DNA of 64,000 bases from Solirubrobacterales bacterium (GTDB taxonomy: Bacteria > Actinomycetota > Thermoleophilia > Solirubrobacterales > Solirubrobacteraceae), in the NCBI GenBank assembly GCA_003133565.1, contig PKYB01000009.1, positions 30,204 to 94,203 of the forward strand. The letters are read 5' to 3'. Under the pieces are notes generated by a model. It did not search any database and was not told the DNA's origin. It worked only from the letters and a program-made list of their open reading frames with translations. How positions within the stretch are numbered: position 1 is the first letter of the stretch; each line of letters begins with the position of its first letter. Shown in pieces: positions 10,257 through 20,033 of the stretch. The position numbers and the translations under genes are program-made.

Positions 10257-10819
10257 ATGTGCCTGCGAGCCCAACGCACGTGACCGGGGAGCGGGGCAAA
10301 GCCAAGACGTCCACCGGAGCGGATCACGATGATCTCGCCTTCCACGTTCTCGAGGATCCAGCCGATGTCGTTCGGGTGAAATCCCGCGTCGGTCGCATCG
10401 ACGGCAGCCACGACGAGCGCATCGAACTGCTCGTGGCGCGTGAGCTCGGCAAGCGCGTGGCGAAGCGTGCGTCCACGCTCGATGCGGGCGTCGACCGCAA
10501 CTCCGGCGCGCGTCGCGCGCTGCTCGATGACTTCGAGCAGCGGCATCGCGCTCGCGCTCTGACGCGGCAGCGCGGCGTCGATCGGAAGGCGCATCGGCAC
10601 GCGCGCGAGCAACGCCGGTACGAGCGTCCCGCCCTCGTTGCGGGCGATTCGGAGGGCCGCGTCTAGCCCACGCTCGGAGAGACCTGAGGCAATGAAAGGG
10701 AAGAGGATGCGCGACGAAGACCCGGCGACCGGCTTTTTGCGTCTGCTCGATTCGCGTATGCCGAGCGCCACCAGCACCGCCACGAGCGCGACCGCAAGAA
10801 TCACCGTGGCAACGTTCAT
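10238..10819 (-). CDS. Membrane-anchored universal-stress-protein-like protein
   Basis: One N-terminal TM followed by a USP-like fold; 4-nt overlap with the KdpD N-terminal gene; 3' end overlaps kdpE. Confidence 0.6.
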   Translation of the reverse strand: MNVATVILAVALVAVLVALGIRESSRRKKPVAGSSSRILFPFIASGLSERGLDAALRIARNEGGTLVPALLARVPMRLPIDAALPRQSASAMPLLEVIEQRATRAGVAVDARIERGRTLRHALAELTRHEQFDALVVAAVDATDAGFHPNDIGWILENVEGEIIVIRSGGRLGFAPLPGHVRWARRHIHTPKR

Positions 10820-11946
10820 AGGCCGTCCGGCCCTCGCTGCGTGCGGTCGGCGACGATCCGCAGGTCAACCTCGGGTAGGACGCGAAGCAGCTCGAACGGC
10901 AGCGAGGCCGACGACAGGCGCGCCAGCGCGTTGCGAGGCTTTGGTCTCCCCATCAGGATGTAGGTCGTACCACGTTCGCGCGCGACGCGCGCGGCCACCT
11001 CAGCCACGTTGTCGCCCTCCTCGACCAGAAGGTGGGCGCCGAGGACCGATGCAAGGCGGCGAATCGCCGCAAGCTCGCGATCGCGATCGGGACTGAGGTT
11101 GCTGCCGGGCTTGGCGACGTGAAGCAGGTCGAGCTCGCCCCCAAGACGCTGGGCCGACCGCCACGCACGCCGGATCACCCGTTGCGATGCCGGGGTGAGC
11201 TTGATCAGCGCGAGCAGCCGTTCGGAGAATGCCTGCGGTGCCGCCGTCTCGGCAAGTCGCTCCTCGCGCGCCGGGCCGACGGGCGCCAGTCGCTTGGCCC
11301 CGACCTCCTGCGCGACCTGGCGCAACGCCACCTCGCGCAGCGCCGCGAGGTTCTCGACGCGGAAGAAGTTGTTGAGCGCGGCCTCCACACGATCCTGCTT
11401 GTAGACCTTGCCCGAGCGCAGCCGCTCGATCAGCGCCTGCGGCGTGAGGTCGATCATCACGATCTCATCCGCGGTCGCGAGCACCGCATCGGGGATCGTC
11501 TCGCGCACGCGTGTTCCGGTCAGCTCGGCGACCTGGTCGTTGAGACTCTCGAGGTGCTGAACGTTGACGGTCGAAAAGACGTCGATGCCCGCGGCCAGCA
11601 CATCGGCGACGTCCTCCCAACGTTTCGCATGCTCAACCCCGACGGCGTTGGTATGCGCGAGCTCGTCGATCAGGCAGAGCTCCGGCGCGCGCTCGAGGAT
11701 CGCCGGGAGATCCATCTCCTCGAGCGTCGTGTCGCGATAGGGGACACGACGCCGCGCCAGGATCTCCAGTCCGCGCGCCTGATATTCGGTTTCGGCCCGG
11801 CCGTGGGTCTCGAGGAAGCCAATCACCACGTCGCGTCCGCTCTCGGCCTCAGCCTGACCCTCCAACAGCATCCGGTAGGTCTTGCCGACACCGGCGGCCA
11901 TACCCAGGAAAACGCGATGCGATCCCCGTCGCGGCGACTCGCTCAC
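10816..11946 (-). CDS. KdpD N-terminal sensory domain plus USP domain (no kinase)
   Basis: HRVFLGMAAGVGKTYRMLLEGQAEAESGRDVVIGFLETHGR is the KdpD Walker A region; LIDELAHTNAVGVEHAKRWEDV; ends after the USP domain. Confidence 0.9.
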   Translation of the reverse strand: MSESPRRGSHRVFLGMAAGVGKTYRMLLEGQAEAESGRDVVIGFLETHGRAETEYQARGLEILARRRVPYRDTTLEEMDLPAILERAPELCLIDELAHTNAVGVEHAKRWEDVADVLAAGIDVFSTVNVQHLESLNDQVAELTGTRVRETIPDAVLATADEIVMIDLTPQALIERLRSGKVYKQDRVEAALNNFFRVENLAALREVALRQVAQEVGAKRLAPVGPAREERLAETAAPQAFSERLLALIKLTPASQRVIRRAWRSAQRLGGELDLLHVAKPGSNLSPDRDRELAAIRRLASVLGAHLLVEEGDNVAEVAARVARERGTTYILMGRPKPRNALARLSSASLPFELLRVLPEVDLRIVADRTQRGPDGL

Positions 11947-11982
11947 TGCTGCTCCGAGGCTCAGCAGCCCCGAGGGCGGGGG

Positions 11983-14061
<2,079 letters not shown>

Positions 14062-14775
14062 CTAGCGACCCCCGTTGCCGATGGCGTCAAGCGCGAGGTT
14101 GAGCTCGAGCACGTCGACACCTGGCTCGCCGAGGAAGCCGAGGCTGCGAGCGGTCGTGTACTTCGCGACGAACCGATCGACGGTTGCGAGCGAGAGGTGG
14201 CGCACCGCGGCCACGCGGTAGGCCTGAATCTTGGCGTTCGCGACCGAAATGTCAGGGTCGATACCCGAGGCTGAGGTGTCGACGCCATCGACCGGGATCT
14301 GTGAAGCCTTGGTGATGTGGGGGTCGTAGAGCGTGTCTGACGCGCTGAAGCCCTTGCTGTCGCAGGTCGTGTAGGGGACGCTCGAGTTCATACACAGGTA
14401 GGTCGTGATGTTGCCCTGGAGCGCCGCGAGCGTGACCGTGCTGTTCGGGCCGTAGTCAGCGAACTCGGTGTACTCGGCGTTGTCAGCCGGGTCGGTCCCT
14501 GACGGGCGCGTCTGGAAGTACTTGGGGTCGGGCTGTGTCACCGGCGAGCCCTTGCTCATCTCGACCTTGCCGTTCGCTCCGATGACGTTCTCGTAGAACT
14601 GCTGGCCGATCAACGCGGAGCCGACGACCTTGCCGTCGCGCTTGATCAGCGAGCCGTCGGCCTTCCCCGGGAAAATCACCTGGCTGACGCCGGTGACAAC
14701 CATCGGGTAGCCGAAGCCGAACAGGACCGTGAGGACGACCATCGCGACAAATGCTCTGAGGGCCTCGCGCGCCAT
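14062..14775 (-). CDS. kdpC: K+-transporting ATPase subunit KdpC
   Basis: Single N-terminal TM, GSALIGQQF, position after kdpB/kdpA. Confidence 0.93.
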   Translation of the reverse strand: MAREALRAFVAMVVLTVLFGFGYPMVVTGVSQVIFPGKADGSLIKRDGKVVGSALIGQQFYENVIGANGKVEMSKGSPVTQPDPKYFQTRPSGTDPADNAEYTEFADYGPNSTVTLAALQGNITTYLCMNSSVPYTTCDSKGFSASDTLYDPHITKASQIPVDGVDTSASGIDPDISVANAKIQAYRVAAVRHLSLATVDRFVAKYTTARSLGFLGEPGVDVLELNLALDAIGNGGR

Positions 14776-16550
14776 CAGCTGTAGAGGTGTCCGGTCAGGG
14801 CTTGGACGATCGGACCGAGCAGGAGAGCGGGGAAGAAGGTGAGCGCTCCGACGAGGACGATCACGCCGATCAGCAGTACGACAAACGTCCCGTTGTCGGT
14901 GCGCATCGTGCCGAGGCCAACCGGGCTCACGCGCTTACCGGCAAGGACGCCACCAATCGCGAGCGCGAAGAGGATCGGCGCGTAGCGCGCGAGCAGCATC
15001 ACACCGCCACCCAGCAGATCGGCAAACGTGACGCCCGCGGAGTGGAGGTTGCCGACGTTCGGGTTGTTGTAGCCGTCGTAGCCGGCGAAGGCTGAGCCGT
15101 TGTTGTTGGACTGCGAGAGATAGGCGTAGAAGCTCTCGGAGAAGGCCTGCGGTCCGCCCGCGGCCAGCGAGGGAATGGACGCTCGTCCGGCAGAGCTCGC
15201 CACCGCCAGCGCGGTCGCGAAAAGCGCAGTCAGCGGCGTGATCAACAGGCCGATCGCGACAAGCTTGATCTCCTTCGCCTCGATCTTCTTGCCGAGGTAT
15301 TCCGGCGTTCGCCCGACCATCAGGCCGCCGATGAAGACGGCGAGAATCACGTACATGAGGATCGAGTACATGCCCGTGCCGACGCCGCCCCAGATCACCT
15401 CGCTCGCCGAGAGGTTGGCGAACGGGACGGCTCCGCCGAGACCTGTGTAGGACTCGAGCGCGCTGTTGACCGAGCCGTTGGAGGTCGCGGTCGTGGAGAC
15501 GTCGAAGAGCACTGAGTCGGCGATGCCGAAGCGCTGTTCCTTGCCCTCGAGGTTGCCGCCGGTCGAGTCGGCGATCACCTGCGTGTGTAGCCCAGCGGCG
15601 TGCTGGGCGGGTGATCCATGCGCCTCGGCCGCGTAGGCGACGGTGACGCCGCCGAACCACATCACGAACATGGTCGTGAAGATCGCCAGGGCCTGGCGGC
15701 GCGAGCCAACCATCCGGCCATACATCCAGACCAGCGAGGCCGGGAGGATCAGGACCATGAAGACAATGAAGAAGTTCGTGAAGCCGTTCGGATTCTCGAA
15801 CGGGTGCGAGGCGTTGACGTCAAAGAAGCCGCCGCCGTTGCTCCCGAGGTCCTTGATCGCCTCCATCGACGCGACGGGACCCTGAGCGATCGTCTGCGCA
15901 ATGCCGCTGATTCCGTCCACCGAGGTGTAGTGCGAGAGGTTCTGCAGCACGCCCTGCGAAACGAGGACCAGCGCGGCGATGAACGACATCGGCAGCAGCA
16001 CGTAGAGGATCGTGCGGGTAACGTCGGCGTAGAAGTTGCCGAGGTTCTTGCCGCTGCGACCGGCGATGCCGCGGATCATCGCGACGGCGACGGCGATACC
16101 TACGGCGGAGGAGCAGAACTGCTGCACCGTCAGCCCGAGCATCTGGCTGACGTAGGTCATCGTGTCCTCGCCGCTGTAGTACTGCCAGTTCGTGTTGGTG
16201 AGGAACGAGGAGACGGTGTTGAACGTGACGTTCCATGGGGCCGAGTAGAACTTCACCCCGCCGTAGTTGTTCCAGGGATCGAGCGTCTGGGTGCGCAGGA
16301 TCAGGTAGAGGATCAGCCAGCCCGCAAGCGAGAAGAGGAGGAGGCTCTTCGCATAGGACTTCCAGTCCTGTTCGCGCTTAGCATCGACGCCGAAGGCGCG
16401 ATAGAGCCCCCGCTCGAACCAGCCGAAAACCGGCGTGAGGAAGACGCGCTCGCCCATGTAGACCTTGGCGAGGTAGCCACCAACGATCGGCGACAAACCG
16501 ATCAGCAGAGCGCAGAAGATGACGATCTGCAGCCAGCCGTTGACGGTCAT
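14775..16550 (-). CDS. kdpA: K+-transporting ATPase subunit KdpA
   Basis: Selectivity-filter-like segments (SSVGIA, GSNGGGFF), polytopic membrane protein. Confidence 0.96.
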   Translation of the reverse strand: MTVNGWLQIVIFCALLIGLSPIVGGYLAKVYMGERVFLTPVFGWFERGLYRAFGVDAKREQDWKSYAKSLLLFSLAGWLILYLILRTQTLDPWNNYGGVKFYSAPWNVTFNTVSSFLTNTNWQYYSGEDTMTYVSQMLGLTVQQFCSSAVGIAVAVAMIRGIAGRSGKNLGNFYADVTRTILYVLLPMSFIAALVLVSQGVLQNLSHYTSVDGISGIAQTIAQGPVASMEAIKDLGSNGGGFFDVNASHPFENPNGFTNFFIVFMVLILPASLVWMYGRMVGSRRQALAIFTTMFVMWFGGVTVAYAAEAHGSPAQHAAGLHTQVIADSTGGNLEGKEQRFGIADSVLFDVSTTATSNGSVNSALESYTGLGGAVPFANLSASEVIWGGVGTGMYSILMYVILAVFIGGLMVGRTPEYLGKKIEAKEIKLVAIGLLITPLTALFATALAVASSAGRASIPSLAAGGPQAFSESFYAYLSQSNNNGSAFAGYDGYNNPNVGNLHSAGVTFADLLGGGVMLLARYAPILFALAIGGVLAGKRVSPVGLGTMRTDNGTFVVLLIGVIVLVGALTFFPALLLGPIVQALTGHLYS

Positions 16551-16559
16551 TTCGCCTTC

Positions 16560-16670
16560 CTAGAACTTCTCGCCGCGAAGCAGGGCGTAGAGGAGGTAGG
16601 CGGAGATCAGTACCGAGACGATGAGCCCAAAGAGGTCCGCGGCGCCCATGAAGGCAAGCGGCGGAGTCAT
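16560..16670 (-). CDS. kdpF: KdpF-like small membrane peptide (36 aa)
   Basis: Hand translation MTPPLAFMGAADLFGLIVSVLISAYLLYALLRGEKF; immediately upstream of kdpA; absent from the ORF track. Confidence 0.75.
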   Translation of the reverse strand: MTPPLAFMGAADLFGLIVSVLISAYLLYALLRGEKF

Positions 16671-16750
16671 ACGCGGTCGATGCCCTCGATCAGCAGGTAG
16701 AGGATCGCGAAAGCGACGATGGCAAGGACTACGGCGAGGAGATCATTCAT
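16667..16750 (-). CDS. Second small transmembrane peptide (27 aa) upstream of kdpF
   Basis: Hand translation MNDLLAVVLAIVAFAILYLLIEGIDRV; ATGA overlap with the kdpF-like ORF; absent from the ORF track. Confidence 0.6.
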   Translation of the reverse strand: MNDLLAVVLAIVAFAILYLLIEGIDRV

Positions 16751-16772
16751 CCCAGCGAGCGTAGGACCAGCA

Positions 16773-16791
16773 GCATCAAGGCCGCATCAAG
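16773..16791 (-). promoter_or_regulatory. Candidate OmpR-family (KdpE) tandem half-sites upstream of kdp
   Basis: Direct repeat CTTGATG-CGGC-CTTGATG (minus strand), 11-bp periodicity, about 25 bp upstream of the first kdp-side ORF. Confidence 0.45.
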
Positions 16792-16903
16792 ATCCGTGCA
16801 CCCGGCATGGAGATTTCATAAAGGTCCGCTAAGCGCTTCAGCGGCGTCAATCGGCCGCGCGCGCGTCCCGCCGGCAGCGCACGCTCGCTAGCCTGGGCGC
16901 AGC

Positions 16904-17143
16904 GTGCGTCGAGCATTTGCCATCGCGGTCCCAGTCGTCTGCGGGCTCGCCGGCTTCCTCATCCTGGAGGAAAACACAAGCAATGCGCTCGCCGCGGTAG
17001 GCGGCGTTCTGCTCGGCGGTGCGCTGATCGTGGCGCTCGGCGTGATGATGATCCGCCTCGTGCCGCGCAGCGAATCGGACCGCGAGCGCGAGGCGAAGGC
17101 GCGCGAGGAGTTCGATCGCACCGGGCGCTGGCCGGGGGAGTGA
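16904..17143 (+). CDS. Small hypothetical membrane protein
   Basis: Two hydrophobic segments and charged C terminus; divergent from kdp. Confidence 0.5.
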   Translation: MRRAFAIAVPVVCGLAGFLILEENTSNALAAVGGVLLGGALIVALGVMMIRLVPRSESDREREAKAREEFDRTGRWPGE

Positions 17144-17151
17144 GGCGCGCC

Positions 17152-17580
17152 CTAGCGACCCTCAGTCCAGGGTCCGACCCCGCCGATGTACTCGACGGTG
17201 ATCCGCGAGACGACTCCTTGTGGCGGATCGGGCATCGGGGGAAAGATCACCTCCGGCCCGAGGTAGGTGTGGGCGAGGCGCTGCAGGAGCTCTGGCGCGC
17301 CACCCTCCTGCAGTCGCGCCGTGCCACGGATCACGAGGTACTCGTTCAGCCCGATCTCGTTGGTCGTCGGGGATTGCAACGAGAGCGCGACACGGGGATC
17401 GCGCGCGATCCGTCGCAGCTTTGGCTGGTCTTTGTCGAGGTGGCCGGCAACGATCTCATCGCCTTCGAGTCCGACCCAGATCAATGTGATGCGCGGACTG
17501 CCATCGGCGGCCAGCGTGACGAGGTGAGCCAGCGTCTCGGTTTCGATGAGCGCGCGGGCGCTCGGTGGTAGTTGAGTCAT
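17152..17580 (-). CDS. PPOX-class/F420-dependent oxidoreductase family protein
   Basis: LVTLAADGSPRITLIWVGLEGDEIVAGH...KLRRIARDPRVALSLQ split-barrel pattern. Confidence 0.8.
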   Translation of the reverse strand: MTQLPPSARALIETETLAHLVTLAADGSPRITLIWVGLEGDEIVAGHLDKDQPKLRRIARDPRVALSLQSPTTNEIGLNEYLVIRGTARLQEGGAPELLQRLAHTYLGPEVIFPPMPDPPQGVVSRITVEYIGGVGPWTEGR

Positions 17581-18552
17581 TCACTTCTCCTTGATGGCGC
17601 GCGCCGCGGACGCGAGCGCAGCGGACGCTGGCTGGGAGGTGTAGTTGAGCTCGCGTCGAGCGAGGCTGTCATCAAAGCGCATCGGCCAGCGGCCGACGCG
17701 CACCTCGTCGAGTATCAGCAGTGAGGGCTCACGCCGTGCGACTCGCAGGGCGAGATCGCTGACGCGCGCGCTGGCGTAGACGATCGTCCAGGGAATCGGC
17801 AGCGCCGGCGCCGGGCGGCCGACGGCGGTGGCAATCGCCGCAAACACCTCGCGCATCGCGAGGTTCTCACCGCCGAGCAGGTAGCGCTGTCCCGCGCGGC
17901 CGCGTTCGAAAGCCAGCAGCTGACCACGGGCGACGTCCTCGACGGCGACGATGTTGAGCGCGCTGCGAGCGAGGTACGCGCGTGCGCGACCGTTTGCGAC
18001 GTCGGCGACCATCTTTCCGGTCGGCGTCGGCCGGCGATCACCGGGCCCGATCGGCGTGGTCGGGTTCACGACGACGACGTCGCCGCCGGCTGCCGCGGCG
18101 CGCAGCGCGATCTCCTCCCCGGCGAGCTTGGTTTGCTTGTAGGGCACGCGGCGCTCCCATGCGGCGGGGTGGTCGGCTTCGGTCGCCGCCCGACCGGCGA
18201 CCGGACCACACGTTGCGCATGAGCTCGTGTGCACGACTCGCCGCCTGCGCGGACCACTCAGCGCGGCCTCGAGAACGGTCCGCGTGCCCTCGACGTTGAT
18301 CGCATGCATAGCGCCGGCGTCGGCGCGGGAGTAGCTGTAGAGCGCTGCGAGGTGGAAAACCGCGTCGCAATCCCCAAGCGCACGTGCGACGGCGTCGCGG
18401 TCGCAGATGTCGCCGAGGACGAAATCATCGCTCGGGTCGGTCGCGTGGGGGAGGTGGCGGTCAAATCCGCGCACCTCTGCGCCGCCGGCGAGAAGGGCCT
18501 TCACGACATGCGCGCCGATGAAGCCTGCAGCGCCCGTGACGAGCGCCTTCAT
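17581..18552 (-). CDS. NAD-dependent epimerase/dehydratase, HpnA-like
   Basis: MKALVTGAAGFIGAHVVKALL Rossmann motif; YKQTKLAGE (YxxxK); ATGA overlap with the upstream aminotransferase. Confidence 0.8.
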   Translation of the reverse strand: MKALVTGAAGFIGAHVVKALLAGGAEVRGFDRHLPHATDPSDDFVLGDICDRDAVARALGDCDAVFHLAALYSYSRADAGAMHAINVEGTRTVLEAALSGPRRRRVVHTSSCATCGPVAGRAATEADHPAAWERRVPYKQTKLAGEEIALRAAAAGGDVVVVNPTTPIGPGDRRPTPTGKMVADVANGRARAYLARSALNIVAVEDVARGQLLAFERGRAGQRYLLGGENLAMREVFAAIATAVGRPAPALPIPWTIVYASARVSDLALRVARREPSLLILDEVRVGRWPMRFDDSLARRELNYTSQPASAALASAARAIKEK

Positions 18553-19946
18553 CGCGAACGGGCGCGAGCACTCCCGCGAGCCATCTGCCAAGCAAGCCCG
18601 GCGAACGCGCGTGGCAGGCGCTCGGTACGGGCGAGGACGTCATCGAGTGCCGCCGCGAAGCGGTGGATGTCCTCCTCCTCGATGATCAGTGGCGGCAGCG
18701 CCTTGACGACGTTCATCCGGTGCCCGGCCACCTGGCAGAAGATGCGGTGGCGGCGGAACAGCGGCACGGTCAGCAGCTGAGCAGCGAGACCTGGCTGTCG
18801 CCGCTCGACCCCTTCCCAAACCCGCCGGTTCGCACCGCGTGGTGGTGCCCCAAGCTCAATCGCCCACATCAGCCCGAGGCCTCGCACCTCGCGCACGATC
18901 GCGTAACGCTCGACGAGCGGCTGGGTCAGCTCGAGCAGCAACGCTCCCATGCGCTCCGCGCGCTCGACCAGTCCCTCATTGTCGATGACTCGTAGCGTCG
19001 CGAGGCCGGCCGCAGCTGCGAGGTCGTTGCCGCCAAACGTCGAGCCGTGCCGTACGCCGCGCTCCATCGCGTCAAAGACGCGATCGCGCACCTGACTCGA
19101 GATGAGCAGGGCGCCAACCGGCACGAAGCCTCCCGAGAGGACCTTCGCCAGGCAGATCATGTCGGGATCGAGTCCCCAGTGCTCGAGCGCGAGGAAGCGG
19201 CCTGTGCGGCCGAGGCCGCTCTGCACCTCGTCACAGACGAAGAGCGCGCCGCTCGCGCGGCAAGCCGCCTGCGCCGCGCCGAGGTACTGGGGCGGCGGCA
19301 GGTTCACGCCCTTGCCCTGGATGGGCTCAACGATGAAAGCGGCGACGTCGCCGCTCGCGAGCTCGCGTTCGAGGCTCGGAAGATCCCCAAACGGAACCGC
19401 GCTGCAATCGGCCAACAGCGGCCCAAAGCCGTCGCGGAACTCAGCGTTGCCGTTGAGCGAGAGCGAGCCGAGGGTCAGCCCGTGAAACGCGTGCTCGGCG
19501 TAGATGATGCGCGGGCGTCCTGTCGCGGCGCGCGCGAGCTTGATCGCCGCCTCAACCGCCTCGGTGCCGCTGTTCGCGGTGACCATCGCCGTGATCCGAC
19601 TCGGTGCGCGCGTGACGAGCTGCTCGGCCAAGACGCCGGTGAGCACGCTCACGCCGAGTTGGGGCAGGTTGGCGCTCTGGGCATCGAGCGCCTCTTTCAT
19701 GCCTGCGCGAACGTCAGGGTGGTTGCGCCCGAGGGCGAAGACGCCGTAGCCGGAGAGCAGATCGAGGTAGCGCTCGCCGTGCTCGTCGATCAGGTAGGAG
19801 CCCTCGCCGCGCTGCCAGTTGCGGTCGACGCCGAGGGTGCGAACGATCCGACCCAGCTGGGGGTTGAGATAGCGGTCGTTGAGCGAGAGCGCATCGTTCG
19901 CCCGGGTCTCGAGGATCTCCGCTATCGGCGGTGGAACGTCGGTCAT
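18549..19946 (-). CDS. Class III aminotransferase, HpnO-like
   Basis: RYLDLLSGYGVFALGRNHPDVR, FVCDEVQSGLGRTG, AKVLSGGFVPVGA (PLP Lys). Confidence 0.82.
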   Translation of the reverse strand: MTDVPPPIAEILETRANDALSLNDRYLNPQLGRIVRTLGVDRNWQRGEGSYLIDEHGERYLDLLSGYGVFALGRNHPDVRAGMKEALDAQSANLPQLGVSVLTGVLAEQLVTRAPSRITAMVTANSGTEAVEAAIKLARAATGRPRIIYAEHAFHGLTLGSLSLNGNAEFRDGFGPLLADCSAVPFGDLPSLERELASGDVAAFIVEPIQGKGVNLPPPQYLGAAQAACRASGALFVCDEVQSGLGRTGRFLALEHWGLDPDMICLAKVLSGGFVPVGALLISSQVRDRVFDAMERGVRHGSTFGGNDLAAAAGLATLRVIDNEGLVERAERMGALLLELTQPLVERYAIVREVRGLGLMWAIELGAPPRGANRRVWEGVERRQPGLAAQLLTVPLFRRHRIFCQVAGHRMNVVKALPPLIIEEEDIHRFAAALDDVLARTERLPRAFAGLAWQMARGSARARSR

Positions 19947-19966
19947 CGTTGAAGCCTACGTGGCGC

Positions 19967-19996
19967 TTGCCGCGTCGCTAGTTGTGGTGCTACACT
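19967..19996 (+). promoter_or_regulatory. Candidate sigma-70-like promoter for lon
   Basis: TTGCCG, 18-bp spacer, TACACT; upstream of the lon start. Confidence 0.4.
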
Positions 19997-20033
19997 TACT
20001 TCTCCTTCGTAAGCAAGTATGGAGTTGATACGC

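Noticed and set aside
15618-16700. 360-aa plus-strand ORF antisense to kdpA
   Set aside because: High-GC shadow ORF; kdpA on the other strand is unambiguous
19047-19952. 301-aa plus-strand ORF antisense to the aminotransferase
   Set aside because: Shadow ORF of a well-supported class III aminotransferase
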